Assembly: GCF_963422335.1 (NCBI RefSeq)
Contig: NZ_OY729424.1
Span: 2,108,001 to 2,172,000, forward strand
From: an uncultured Roseateles sp.
GTDB lineage: Bacteria > Pseudomonadota > Gammaproteobacteria > Burkholderiales > Burkholderiaceae_C
DNA length: 64,000 nucleotides
Direction: 5' to 3'
Below, one piece after another: positions 1-9,286 of this stretch. Below the pieces are notes generated by a model. The model was given only the letters and a program-made list of their open reading frames with translations. It made no database searches and was not told the origin of the DNA. Both the position numbers and the translations under genes were made by a program. Every line of letters begins with the position of its first letter. The first letter of the stretch is position 1.

Positions 1-902
1 TCCACTGCTTCCACACCGAGGGCGCCGGCGGCGGCCATGCACCGGACATCCTGCGCGTGGTCGGCGAATCGAATGTGCTGCCCTCGTCAACGAATCCGAC
101 GCGGCCATTCACGATCAACACCATCGACGAGCATCTGGACATGCTGATGGTCTGCCACCACCTCGATGCGTCCATTGCCGAGGACCTGGCCTTTGCCGAA
201 AGCCGCATCCGCCGCGAGACGATTGCGGCCGAAGACATCCTGCACGACCTCGGCGCGATCAGCATGTTCTCCAGCGACAGCCAGGCGATGGGCCGCGTTG
301 GCGAGACCCTGATCCGCTGCTGGCAGACGGCGCACAAGATGAAGGCGCAGCGCGGCGGCCTGCCGGGTGACGGCGCCCGCAACGACAACGCCCGGGTCAA
401 GCGCTATGTCGCCAAGCTGAGCATCAACCCGGCGCGGGCCCATGGCATTGCGCATGAAGTCGGCTCGGTCGAGCCGGGCAAATGGGCTGATCTGGTGCTG
501 TGGCGGCCGGCCTTCTTCGGCGTCAAACCCTCGCTGGTGATCAAGGGCGGCTATATTGCCGCGGCGCTGATGGGCGACGCCAATGCCTCTATCCCGACGC
601 CGCAGCCGGTGCATTACCGGCCGATGTTCGCCAGCTTCGGTGGCGCCATCGCCCAGACCTCGCTGACCTTTCTGAGCCAGGCCGCGCAAGACAGCGGCGT
701 GGCCGACAAGCTGGGCCTGAAGCGCCGCACGGTGGCTGTGAAGGGTTGCCGCAGCGTCAAGAAGCAGGACATGGCGCACAACGACTACACGCCGACGATG
801 AGCATTGACCCGCAGACCTACGAGGTGCGCGCCGACGGCCAGCATCTGCACTGCGAGCCAGCGACCGAGCTGCCGATGGCCCAACGGTATTTCCTGTTCT
901 GA
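1..902 (+). CDS. ureC: Urease alpha subunit, C-terminal part (5' truncated by window edge)
   Basis: Catalytic subunit of the nickel urease that hydrolyses urea to ammonia and carbamate in the cytoplasm. Translation is open from base 3 and ends at TGA 900-902, so about 299 of the usual roughly 570 residues are visible. The fragment holds the mobile-flap motif MVCHHLD with the catalytic Cys/His pair, and SSDSQAMGRVGE with the Asp that is a nickel ligand in this family. The C-terminus (MAQRYFLF) is typical. The stop overlaps the ureE start by one base (TGATG), which indicates translational coupling. ureA, ureB and the start of ureC must lie to the left of the window. Confidence 0.97.
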   Translation, partial: HCFHTEGAGGGHAPDILRVVGESNVLPSSTNPTRPFTINTIDEHLDMLMVCHHLDASIAEDLAFAESRIRRETIAAEDILHDLGAISMFSSDSQAMGRVGETLIRCWQTAHKMKAQRGGLPGDGARNDNARVKRYVAKLSINPARAHGIAHEVGSVEPGKWADLVLWRPAFFGVKPSLVIKGGYIAAALMGDANASIPTPQPVHYRPMFASFGGAIAQTSLTFLSQAAQDSGVADKLGLKRRTVAVKGCRSVKKQDMAHNDYTPTMSIDPQTYEVRADGQHLHCEPATELPMAQRYFLF

Positions 903-1417
903 TGGCGCTGGACATGATCCACAAATGCCTGGCCCAGGGTGCCGGCCTGGCCGCGCCACTGCTCAGGCGCGCGGCCGTGGTGGCGCTGGACTGGGACCTG
1001 CGCCAGCGCAGCCGCTTCCAGGCGACAGACGAGACCGGCCGCGACTGGGGCGTGGTGCTGCCGCGGGGCCAGGTCGTGCGCGGCGGCGATGTGCTGGTGG
1101 CCGAGGACGGCACGCTGTTGCGCGTGGTCGCGGCGCCGCAGCCGGTGATGGTGGTGACGCTGAAGGAGGGCTACCCCGGGTTTGATCTGCTGCGCGCCGC
1201 CTACCACCTGGGCAACCGCCATGTGCCGCTGGAACTGCAGCCGGACCATCTGAAGCTGGAGCCCGACACCGTGCTGGCCGACATGCTGCGGCAGATGGGC
1301 CTGGTCGTCACCGAGGCGATGCTGGGCTTCGAGCCGGAGGGCGGGGCGTACAGCGGCGGTGGGCATGGCCACCATGGTCACGATCACTCGCACGGCGAAC
1401 ACAGCCACAGCCACTGA
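902..1417 (+). CDS. ureE: Urease accessory protein UreE (nickel chaperone)
   Basis: A 171-residue metallochaperone that delivers Ni2+ to the UreDFG-apourease complex. It has the N-terminal UreE peptide-binding-like domain (about 1-75) and a metal-binding domain containing GNRHVPLEL. It ends in a histidine-rich tail (GHGHHGHDHSHGEHSHSH, nine His), the extra Ni-binding segment present in many UreE proteins. The ATG overlaps the ureC stop by one base, and ureF begins three bases after the ureE stop. Position in a ureC-E-F-G operon makes the identity secure. Confidence 0.97.
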   Translation: MALDMIHKCLAQGAGLAAPLLRRAAVVALDWDLRQRSRFQATDETGRDWGVVLPRGQVVRGGDVLVAEDGTLLRVVAAPQPVMVVTLKEGYPGFDLLRAAYHLGNRHVPLELQPDHLKLEPDTVLADMLRQMGLVVTEAMLGFEPEGGAYSGGGHGHHGHDHSHGEHSHSH

Positions 1418-1420
1418 ACC

Positions 1421-2119
1421 ATGCACCCCCTGACCCTGCCCCCGGCCCGCCTGCTGCAGCTGATGTGGCTGGCCTCGCCGGCCCTGCCGGTCGGCGGGTT
1501 CAGCTATTCCGAGGGCCTGGAGGCGGCCTGCGAATCGCGCCTGGTGACCAACGAGGTCGAGGCCCGGGTCTGGCTGACCGACCAGTTGCAGCTGTCGCTG
1601 GCGCGCTTCGATCTGCCGCTGACGGCGCTGGCCGTCGCAGCCTGGGCGTCACCCGATGCCGCGCGGCTGCAGGAGCTCAACGACTGGATGCTGCACACCC
1701 GCGAGAGCGCCGAGTTCCGCCGCCAGACCGAGCAGACCGGCCGCTCGCTGGCCGAATGGCTGAAGCTGAGGCTGGATGCCGACGATGCCAGGCTGCTGCT
1801 GCTGCATGGCCTGCAGCCGGCGCCGACCTGGCCGCTGGCCTTTGCTCTCGCCGCCAGCGTCGTCGGTGCGCCGCCGCGCGAGGCCCTGCTGGCCCTGGCC
1901 TTCAGCTGGGCCGAGAATCAGGTGCAGGCGGCGATCAAGGCCGTGCCGCTGGGCCAGAGCGCCGGCCAGCGCATCCTGATGAGCCTGAGCCTGGCCATCA
2001 CCGATGCCGTGGAGGGCGCGCTGACGCTGCCACCCGAACAGATGCAGGCCTTCACCCCGATGCTGGCGATACTGAGCGCTCAACATGAAGCGCAGTACAG
2101 CCGCATTTTCAGATCCTAG
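1421..2119 (+). CDS. ureF: Urease accessory protein UreF
   Basis: A 232-residue all-helical accessory protein that forms the UreD-UreF-UreG activation complex on apourease and gates GTP-dependent Ni insertion. The diagnostic N-terminal segment ALPVGGFSYSEGLE is at residues 21-34, and the body aligns in style and length with the family (about 225-235 aa). It begins 3 nt after ureE and ends 12 nt before ureG, inside the same operon. No anomalies seen. Confidence 0.96.
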   Translation: MHPLTLPPARLLQLMWLASPALPVGGFSYSEGLEAACESRLVTNEVEARVWLTDQLQLSLARFDLPLTALAVAAWASPDAARLQELNDWMLHTRESAEFRRQTEQTGRSLAEWLKLRLDADDARLLLLHGLQPAPTWPLAFALAASVVGAPPREALLALAFSWAENQVQAAIKAVPLGQSAGQRILMSLSLAITDAVEGALTLPPEQMQAFTPMLAILSAQHEAQYSRIFRS

Positions 2120-2131
2120 AAAGCCCTCCCA

Positions 2132-2779
<648 letters not shown>

Positions 2780-2792
2780 GCGGGGCCGCCCT

Positions 2793-3518
2793 TCAGGGCG
2801 CGTAGCCGTGGTCCGAGTAGATCTTGCGCACCACGCCCCGCTTGACCAGGCCCTCGAGTTCGCGGTTCAGCCGGGCGATGGTCTCGTCGGGCATGCCGCG
2901 CTGGCAGGCCAGATACATCTCGGTGCGGTTGAAGGTCAGCACCGGCTCGATCGCACCTTCCAGGTTCTGCTGCTTCAGTCGGAACTGGCCGATCAGCCTG
3001 CCGGTGGCCCAGAAGTCGATGCGGTCCAGCATCAGCTTGCGGGGGTTGACGTCATCATTGGGGGCGATTTCCACCATATGGCCGCGCGTCTGCAGCCAGG
3101 TGACGATGGCGTCACCCTGGTAACTGCCTATGCGGGTGTGCATGGTGGCCTCGATCGAGTCGGGGCGGCTGGCGGGGCGCTTGGCAAACAAGGTCCACTC
3201 GTTGGCGACCAGCGGGCCGACCCACTTGTACAGCGGCTCGCGCTCGGGCGTGCGTGACATCGAGAACACGCAGGTGTTGACCTGGGTGCGGGCCAGCGCA
3301 ATGGCCCGGGCCCAGGGATAGACGGCGATGCTGTACTCGGTGCCGGTGGCCTTCATCAGCTCGCGCACGATCTCGGTGGACAGGCCCACCGCGCCGTCCT
3401 TGCCGCTCATGTTGTAGGGCGGATACTCTTCGGTCAGCAGGGTCAGGTTCTCGGCCGCCGCCGTGTGGCCCGACAGGCAACTCAGACCGCCAAGCAATGC
3501 AAGGACAAGAGCGCGCAT
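2793..3518 (-). CDS. Periplasmic substrate-binding protein, bacterial SBP family 3-like
   Basis: A 241-residue secreted protein with signal peptide (MRALVLALLGGLSCLSGHTAAAEN). It has the compact two-lobe profile of family 3 solute-binding proteins: LTEEYPPYNM near the mature N-terminus, GLSTEIVRELMKATG and a late IGSYQGDAI segment. Related orphan proteins in Burkholderiales are often not linked to an ABC permease, and none is adjacent here, so the ligand is unknown. It converges on ureG and is separated by 91 nt from the upstream minus-strand NMT1-type importer, so it may be transcribed with it or alone. Confidence 0.8.
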   Translation of the reverse strand: MRALVLALLGGLSCLSGHTAAAENLTLLTEEYPPYNMSGKDGAVGLSTEIVRELMKATGTEYSIAVYPWARAIALARTQVNTCVFSMSRTPEREPLYKWVGPLVANEWTLFAKRPASRPDSIEATMHTRIGSYQGDAIVTWLQTRGHMVEIAPNDDVNPRKLMLDRIDFWATGRLIGQFRLKQQNLEGAIEPVLTFNRTEMYLACQRGMPDETIARLNRELEGLVKRGVVRKIYSDHGYAP

Positions 3519-3609
3519 GACAAGCCCCCGGCGCCGTTGATGGCACTTGGAGCCTATGCCTGCGCGGCCACTTTGTCACCCCGCAAACGAGTCGCCGTCA
3601 GGGGCTTGG

Positions 3610-4620
3610 CTACTTTGCCGTCAGCTTGGCCTTGAGATCGACGCCTACGCCCTTGTTGACGAACTGGAAGGTGGCCACCTTGCTCAGGTCCACCTCGCCG
3701 GCCTTGTACAGCCCGGCCTTGACCATCTGCTCGTAGAAGTCCTTGATGCGCGGCGCACCCATGGCGCCGATGCCGCCCTTCAAGGCCTCGCCGGAGTCGA
3801 CGATGCCCTGGCTCTTCATCAGCGCCACCGAGGCCTCCATCTCGGCCTCGGTCATCTCGGGGTTGTCCTTGATCATCAGCGCGCTGGCCGCCTTGCGGTC
3901 ACCGTAGAGGTAGTTGACCCAGCCCAGGGCCGAGGCATCGACGAAGCGCTGCACCAGCTCCGCCTTGTTCTTGACCGTGTCGGTGCGCGCCTCTATCACC
4001 GTCGAGTAGGTCGAGAAGCCATGGTCGGCCAGCAGGTGCACGACCGGCTTGAACTTGCCCTGGTTCTCGACATAGATGGGCTCGGCCACCGAGTAGCCCT
4101 GCTGGATCGCCTTCTTGTTGGCCAGAAAGGGCGCCAGGTTGTAGTTGTAGGGCTTCAGCACCTCGTCCTTGAAGCCGTGGGTGACCTTCAGCCACTGCCA
4201 CCAGCTGAACTGGCCGTCCTTGGCGATCAGCGCCAGTGGCGCGTTCTTCAGCGTGTCGAAGTTCTCGTAGCCCTGGCCCGGGTGGGCGATCAGCGCCTGC
4301 GGGTCTTTCTGGAACATCGCCGCCACCACGACGGTGGGCACGCCGTTCTTCACATTGTCGAAGCTGTGCAGCAGATTGCCGGTCATCAGGAAGTCGATGC
4401 GGCCGGCCGGCAGCAGGGGCCGGTTGTTGACCGAGGGCCCGCCCTGCTGGATGGTCACGTCCAGGCCGTACTTCTTGTAGGTGCCGTCGGCGACGGCCTG
4501 GTAGAAGCCGCCGTGGGCGGCCTGGGCCTTCCAGTTGGTTGCAAAAGTGATCTTGTCTTGCGCCTGGGCACCGGTGGCGGCGAGCAAAGCGAGGGCGATG
4601 AGGCTGAGGGAGGTACGCAC
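3610..4620 (-). CDS. ABC transporter substrate-binding protein, NMT1/THI5-like (SsuA/ThiY superfamily)
   Basis: A 336-residue periplasmic binding protein with a clear signal peptide (residues 1-20, cleavage after GAQA). The mature N-terminus has the NMT1/THI5 pattern (NWKAQAAHGGFYQA then YGLDVTI). Family members bind pyrimidine thiamine precursors, riboflavin, nitrate, taurine or aliphatic sulfonates. The motif style is closest to the ThiY/RibY side, but the ligand cannot be fixed from sequence. It is third in a minus-strand set ATPase-permease-SBP; a 28-nt gap after the permease contains a GATTGATTGATC direct repeat. Confidence 0.88.
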   Translation of the reverse strand: MRTSLSLIALALLAATGAQAQDKITFATNWKAQAAHGGFYQAVADGTYKKYGLDVTIQQGGPSVNNRPLLPAGRIDFLMTGNLLHSFDNVKNGVPTVVVAAMFQKDPQALIAHPGQGYENFDTLKNAPLALIAKDGQFSWWQWLKVTHGFKDEVLKPYNYNLAPFLANKKAIQQGYSVAEPIYVENQGKFKPVVHLLADHGFSTYSTVIEARTDTVKNKAELVQRFVDASALGWVNYLYGDRKAASALMIKDNPEMTEAEMEASVALMKSQGIVDSGEALKGGIGAMGAPRIKDFYEQMVKAGLYKAGEVDLSKVATFQFVNKGVGVDLKAKLTAK

Positions 4621-4648
4621 GGTGTGTTCCTGTCAGTGGATCGATCAA

Positions 4649-5425
4649 TCAATCGGAGCGTGCAGATTCTGACGCATGCCAGCGCCCCAGCAAACGGCGC
4701 GACAGGCTGTTGAACAAGCAGAAGATCAGCACCCCGGTGGCGACCAAGAGCGTCAGCGCCGCGAACATCTTCGGCGTCTCGGTGCGAAAGCTGGCCTCGA
4801 GGATGCGCGAGGCCAGGCCGGTCTCGCGGCCGGCCGCCCCGGCCACCATCTCGGCTGTGACCGCGCCGATCAGGCTCAGCCCGCCGGAGATCTTCAGCCC
4901 GGCGACGAAATAGGGCAGGGCGGTCGGCGCCAGCAGCAGGCGCAGGCGCTGCCAGCGGGTGGCGCGGTAGAGGCGGAACAGATCGCGCAGATTGTTCTCG
5001 GCCGCGCGCAGGCCTATCACCGTGTTCGACAGTATCGGGAAGAAGGCGACGATCCAGGCGCACAGCAGCAGGGCCGCCGTGGTGCTCTCGACATAGATCA
5101 GTATCAAGGGCGCCACCGCGACGATGGGCGTGACCTGCAGCACCACGGCGACCGGGAACAGCGCCCGCTCCAGCGGCCGGGACAGGGCGAACACCGAGGC
5201 GATCAGCACGCCGCCCAGGCAGGCCAGGGCCAGCGCGCCGAAGGTGATCTTCAAGGTGTACCACCAGCTGCCGGCCAGGGACCCGAAGTTGGCATACAGC
5301 GTGGTGGCCACCAGCGAGGGCGCGGGCAGGGTGTAGGCCGGAATCTGCGCCAGCCGCACCAGCAGCTCCCAGCCCAGCAGCAGGCCGCCCAGCACGACTG
5401 TGGGCCACACCCACGAGCGGCTCAA
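4649..5425 (-). CDS. ABC transporter permease, SsuC/TauC/ThiX type
   Basis: A 258-residue inner-membrane permease with about six hydrophobic segments and the binding-protein-dependent transport EAA-type region (GLRAAENNLRDLFRLYRATRW, about 140-160). It pairs with the ATPase upstream: its first four bases overlap the ATPase stop, and the binding protein follows 28 nt downstream. The set is a complete single-permease importer of the sulfonate/nitrate/thiamine-precursor class. Substrate unknown. Confidence 0.9.
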   Translation of the reverse strand: MSRSWVWPTVVLGGLLLGWELLVRLAQIPAYTLPAPSLVATTLYANFGSLAGSWWYTLKITFGALALACLGGVLIASVFALSRPLERALFPVAVVLQVTPIVAVAPLILIYVESTTAALLLCAWIVAFFPILSNTVIGLRAAENNLRDLFRLYRATRWQRLRLLLAPTALPYFVAGLKISGGLSLIGAVTAEMVAGAAGRETGLASRILEASFRTETPKMFAALTLLVATGVLIFCLFNSLSRRLLGRWHASESARSD

Positions 5426-6204
5426 GACGCGGCCTCCTGGTCATCGAAGGCATGGGCCGCTTCCAGCGCCAGGGTCAGCTCGCGGCAGATGGACGCATAG
5501 CTGGCCGAGGTACGGAAGGCTGCCGTGCGCGGATAGGGCGCATCGACCCGCACCTCGGCCACGACACGGCCCGGGCGGGCCGCCATCACCAGCACCCGCT
5601 GGCTCAGGAACACCGCCTCGAACACGCTGTGGGTGACGAACAGGGCCGCCAGCTGCTGGCGCTGCCACCAGTCCAGCAGATCGGTGTTGAGCTTCTGCCG
5701 GGTGATTTCGTCCAGCGCAGCAAAGGGTTCATCCATCAGCAGCAGCCGGGGGCGGGTGACCAGGGCCCGGGCGATCGAGGCACGCATCTTCATGCCACCC
5801 GACAGCTCGGCCGGGAAGGCCCGCTCGAACTCGGCCAGGCCGACGCTGGCCAGCACCTGACACACACGTTCGGCCGCCACCTCCCGTGCCACGCCCTGCA
5901 GGCGCAACGGCAGCCAGACGTTGTCGAACACGCTGGCCCAGGGCATCAGCGTCGGCTCCTGGAACACGAAGGCCGTGTCTGCGGCAGCCGTTCCACCCAG
6001 CGCCGGGGCCTCGACCTCGCCGCTGCTGGCCTGGTCGAGCCCGGCGATCAGGCGCAGCACCGTGCTCTTGCCGCAACCCGACGGGCCCAGCAGCGAGACG
6101 AACTCACCGGGGTGCAGGTCCAGGCCGACGTTCTGCAAGGCCAGCAGGCCGGACGGGAAGCGCTTGTGCACCTGATGCAGCGAGACAAGAGGCGTTTTGT
6201 TCAT
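5422..6204 (-). CDS. ABC transporter ATP-binding protein, SsuB/TauB/ThiZ type
   Basis: A 260-residue ATPase, first gene of the minus-strand importer set. Walker A GPSGCGKST is at 40-48, the signature LSGGMKMR and Walker B LLLMDEPF lie mid-protein, and the H-loop is in FVTHSVFEA. The length is typical for the nitrate/sulfonate class. It overlaps the permease start by four bases. The upstream neighbour is divergent, with a 65-nt gap that must hold both promoters. Confidence 0.92.
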   Translation of the reverse strand: MNKTPLVSLHQVHKRFPSGLLALQNVGLDLHPGEFVSLLGPSGCGKSTVLRLIAGLDQASSGEVEAPALGGTAAADTAFVFQEPTLMPWASVFDNVWLPLRLQGVAREVAAERVCQVLASVGLAEFERAFPAELSGGMKMRASIARALVTRPRLLLMDEPFAALDEITRQKLNTDLLDWWQRQQLAALFVTHSVFEAVFLSQRVLVMAARPGRVVAEVRVDAPYPRTAAFRTSASYASICRELTLALEAAHAFDDQEAAS

Positions 6205-6269
6205 TGCCGCCAGTGTGCCCGCAAATCCGGCCCGGCCCGGTGCCTGGGGCCATGCGAGACAATTCGGGG

Positions 6270-8519
6270 ATGCAACCGAACCGACTGCTCCGCCTCCTCC
6301 CCGTCCTGATCCTGCTGCTGGGTATGGTGGCGCAGGCGCAGACCCCGGATGGCGTCCCGCAGAACAAGACCCGCCCCCGCGTTGGTCTGGTGCTGTCGGG
6401 TGGCGGCGCGCGCGGCCTGGCCCATGTGGGCGTGCTCAAGGTGCTGGAGCGCGAGCGCATCCCGGTCGATCTGATCACCGGCACCTCGATGGGCGCCATC
6501 ATCGGTGGGCTTTACGCCAGCGGCATGAGCGCCGAGCAGCTGGAGCGGGAACTGACCCAGCTCTCCTGGGGCGATGTGTTCGCCAGCCGGGTGGACCGGC
6601 AGAACCTCTCGCAGCGCCGCAAGGAGGAGGATTTCGAGTTCTCCGCCGTGCTCGAGTTCGGCATGCGTGACGGCGAGTTCCGCGCGCCCCAGGGCACGCT
6701 GTCCAGCCGCGGTCTGGAAACCCTGCTGCGTCGCTTCACCCTGCCGGTGCGCAAGATCCGCAGCTTCGACGCGCTGCCCACGCCCTTCCGCGCCGTCTCC
6801 ACCGACCTGGAATCGGGCGAGCAGCAGGTGATCGGCGAGGGCGATCTGGCACTGGCGATGCGCTCCAGCATGAGCGTGCCTGGCGTGTTCTCGCCGCTGG
6901 AGTGGGAAGGCCGCATCCTCGGCGATGGCGGCCTGGTCAACAACCTGCCGCTGGACATTGCCCGCGGCATGGGCGCGCAGCGCCTGATCGCGGTGAATGT
7001 GGGCACGCCGATTGGCGGGCGCGAGTCGCTGGGCTCGCTGATAGGCGTGACGGCGCAGATGATCAACATCCTCACCGAGCAGAACGTCAAGCGCAGCCTG
7101 GCCACCCTGTCGGAGGGCGATGTGCTGATCAAGCCGCAGCTGGGCAAGCTCACGTCCGGCGACTTCGAGCGCGGCATCGACTTCATCAAGCTCGGAGAGC
7201 AGGCCGCCGAGGCCGCGCTGCCCCAGCTGCGGGCCTATGCGGTGGATGACGCCAGCTACCAGCGCTGGCGCGAGGCGCGCAGCAGCACGCAGCTCGACAA
7301 GCCGGTGCTGGCGGCGGTGCAGATGGAGGGCAGCGACATCGCCCAGCCCCAGCGCTTTGCCGCGCAGCTGGAGTCCCGGCCGGGCGAGCGCTTCGACCTT
7401 GCCAAGGCGGAGCGTGACACGCGCTTCCTGGCCTCGTCGGGCGACTATGAGCGGGTGGACTTCCACGTCGAGCAGCGTGAGCCCGGCGACACCCTGGTGT
7501 TCAGCATCGAAGACAAGTCCTGGGGGCCGAACTACTTCCGCGTCGGCCTGGACCTCAGCACCGACCTGAGCGGCGACAGCTCCTTCAATCTGCGCATCTC
7601 GCACAACCGCCACTGGCTCACACCCAGCGGCACCGAGTGGCGCAACCAGCTCACCCTGGGGCAGACGCCCAAGCTCTACTCCGAGCTGTACCAGCCGCTG
7701 GGCATCAAGCTGGGCACCGCTATTGATTGGTTTGTTTCCGGCTGGGGCCGGGTCGAGCGCAAGCAGCTCGATCTGTATGACGACGCCGGCGTTGGCCGGG
7801 CACGCTTTCTGCGCAGCAGTGCCGCCCTGGGGCTGGACCTCGGGCAGCCCTGGGGCAAGTGGGGCGAGATACGGCTGGGTGTGGTGCATGAGGCCTGGCG
7901 CCTGCGGCCCAGCCTGCTGACCGTCGATCTGCCCGATGCGGAGGTCAGGCGCGATGCCAGCGAAACCGCGCTGCGCCTGAAGGCCGTGGTGGACCAGCTC
8001 GACTACGCCAACTTCCCGCTGCGCGGCTACCGTGCCGGCTTGGAGGCCCTGTATGGCCGCCAGGTCAACAAGCAGCACAACAGCGGCAGCTTCGCGCGCA
8101 TGGAGTTGCAGGCCACCGCCGTGCAAAGCTGGGGGCGGCACACGCTGAACTTGCATCTGCGCAGCCTGATGGCACGCGAGCCCGAGGACTCGATCCAAGG
8201 CCCCTATTCGCTGGGCGGCTTCCAGCAGCTGTCGGGTTACAAGCAGGGTCAGCTGACCGGCCCGGCCCTGCTGTTCGGCCGCGCCAGCTACTACATGCGG
8301 CTGAACGACGCACCGGTGCTGACGCGCGGCTTCTTCATCGGCGGCTCGCTGGAGGCAGGCAACACCTGGGAGAACCACCGCCAGATGAGCTTGAAGGGCC
8401 TGCGCCGGGCCAGCAGCATCTTCCTTGGGGCCGACACGGCGGTGGGCCCGCTGTATGTCGGTCTGGGCTATGCGCCCAGGGGCGGCAGTGCGCTCTATCT
8501 GTTCATCGGCCGGCCGTAG
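6270..8519 (+). CDS. Patatin-like phospholipase with C-terminal outer-membrane beta-barrel (PlpD/type Vd-like)
   Basis: A 749-residue secreted protein. Signal peptide about 1-24 (LLRLLPVLILLLGMVAQAQ). The patatin domain (about 37-230) carries SGGGARG (oxyanion hole), GTSMG with nucleophile Ser73, and LGDGG with catalytic Asp219, so the Ser-Asp dyad is intact. A POTRA-like stretch follows (about 330-420), then a Tyr/Gly-rich alternating segment to the end, typical of a BamA-superfamily barrel. The expected role is lipase/phospholipase delivery to the cell surface. Start: an in-frame ATG at 6252 is also possible; 6270 gives the cleaner signal peptide. No adjacent gene shares its strand closely, so it is probably monocistronic. 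Confidence 0.92.
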   Translation: MQPNRLLRLLPVLILLLGMVAQAQTPDGVPQNKTRPRVGLVLSGGGARGLAHVGVLKVLERERIPVDLITGTSMGAIIGGLYASGMSAEQLERELTQLSWGDVFASRVDRQNLSQRRKEEDFEFSAVLEFGMRDGEFRAPQGTLSSRGLETLLRRFTLPVRKIRSFDALPTPFRAVSTDLESGEQQVIGEGDLALAMRSSMSVPGVFSPLEWEGRILGDGGLVNNLPLDIARGMGAQRLIAVNVGTPIGGRESLGSLIGVTAQMINILTEQNVKRSLATLSEGDVLIKPQLGKLTSGDFERGIDFIKLGEQAAEAALPQLRAYAVDDASYQRWREARSSTQLDKPVLAAVQMEGSDIAQPQRFAAQLESRPGERFDLAKAERDTRFLASSGDYERVDFHVEQREPGDTLVFSIEDKSWGPNYFRVGLDLSTDLSGDSSFNLRISHNRHWLTPSGTEWRNQLTLGQTPKLYSELYQPLGIKLGTAIDWFVSGWGRVERKQLDLYDDAGVGRARFLRSSAALGLDLGQPWGKWGEIRLGVVHEAWRLRPSLLTVDLPDAEVRRDASETALRLKAVVDQLDYANFPLRGYRAGLEALYGRQVNKQHNSGSFARMELQATAVQSWGRHTLNLHLRSLMAREPEDSIQGPYSLGGFQQLSGYKQGQLTGPALLFGRASYYMRLNDAPVLTRGFFIGGSLEAGNTWENHRQMSLKGLRRASSIFLGADTAVGPLYVGLGYAPRGGSALYLFIGRP

Positions 8520-8628
8520 GAGGCTGTCGGGTTGCTTTACGGTGTTGCCGCCCTCATCCGGCGGTGCGCATTCCTTTGGCAGGCCTAACCCTTTGATATG
8601 ACTGCAGAATTTCTCGCGAAGCCCATGC

Positions 8629-8644
8629 TGGCTCGATTTGTGCT
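8629..8644 (+). promoter_or_regulatory. Candidate sigma-54 (-24/-12) promoter of the PEP-CTERM gene
   Basis: TGGCTCGATTTGTGCT matches the RpoN consensus TGGCACG-N4-TTGCT at 10 of 12 fixed positions, with the GG and GC dinucleotides at correct spacing. It ends 34 nt before the ATG at 8679. PEP-CTERM genes are known in other bacteria to be controlled by the sigma-54-dependent PrsK/PrsR system, which makes the match plausible. It is a single-site match, not proof. Confidence 0.5.
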
Positions 8645-8678
8645 TCAGAGCAGCCTTCAACATAACAGGGTGGGGCAT

Positions 8679-9263
8679 ATGACGAAAATTACGCTGACTC
8701 AACGAGTGGCGGGTCTGGCGGCGATCGGGCTGCTGGCCAGTGGCCTGGCGGGCGCTGCACCGGTGCTGCTGTCTGCTGGCGGCAAGGCCACCGGTATTCA
8801 GGATCTGGTCGTGGACGGGATCAACTACGACGTCAGCTTCGTCTTTGGCACCTACAACTCGGTGTTCGCAACCGAGCTGCCCACCTTTTTCGGGAATGGC
8901 GCAGGGGCCGTCCACGCCAGGGATGCCATCTGGTCACTGCTGAACGGTTCGTCGCTCAGGGTTGGCAACGTCCCCAGCCGTCCCTTTGGAAACCTGTCAG
9001 TCGTGTACGGGGATTTGCTCAACGGCACCTATTGGGCTTCCACGCGGACCTCTTACTCGGACGGTACCGGAACGGTTTGGCAACACACGGCTGCCGATTT
9101 GGGCGGCTACAAGAATGTCGACTACGGCTACAACAACTATGGCTTCGCCGTGTTCACCGCCGATCCGATCGCCGTTCCGGGCAAGGTCCCCGAGCCGGGC
9201 TCCGCAGCCCTGGTGGGCATCGCCTTGCTGGGCCTGGGGCTTGGCCGGCGCAAGAAGCACTGA
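8679..9263 (+). CDS. PEP-CTERM sorting-domain protein
   Basis: A 194-residue exported protein: N-terminal signal (TQRVAGLAAIGLLASGLAGA), a Gly/Asn/Tyr-rich low-Cys body, and a C-terminal PEP-CTERM tripartite signal (VPEPGSAALVGIALLGLGLG then RRKKH). Such proteins are processed by an exosortase during export, usually to the envelope or extracellular matrix. The body gives no enzymatic motif. Start: an upstream in-frame ATG at 8598 lacks a ribosome site. The ATG at 8679 follows AGGGTGGGG and gives a normal signal peptide. A sigma-54-like site lies just upstream. Confidence 0.85.
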   Translation: MTKITLTQRVAGLAAIGLLASGLAGAAPVLLSAGGKATGIQDLVVDGINYDVSFVFGTYNSVFATELPTFFGNGAGAVHARDAIWSLLNGSSLRVGNVPSRPFGNLSVVYGDLLNGTYWASTRTSYSDGTGTVWQHTAADLGGYKNVDYGYNNYGFAVFTADPIAVPGKVPEPGSAALVGIALLGLGLGRRKKH

Positions 9264-9286
9264 GACCGGGCGCCTGCAGCCTCGGC

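Noticed and set aside
6201..8915. 904-residue open frame on the minus strand opposite the patatin gene
   Set aside because: Its translation is Gln/His/Arg/Ala-rich and has no domain, and it lies antisense to a clear gene. High-GC codon bias creates such shadows.
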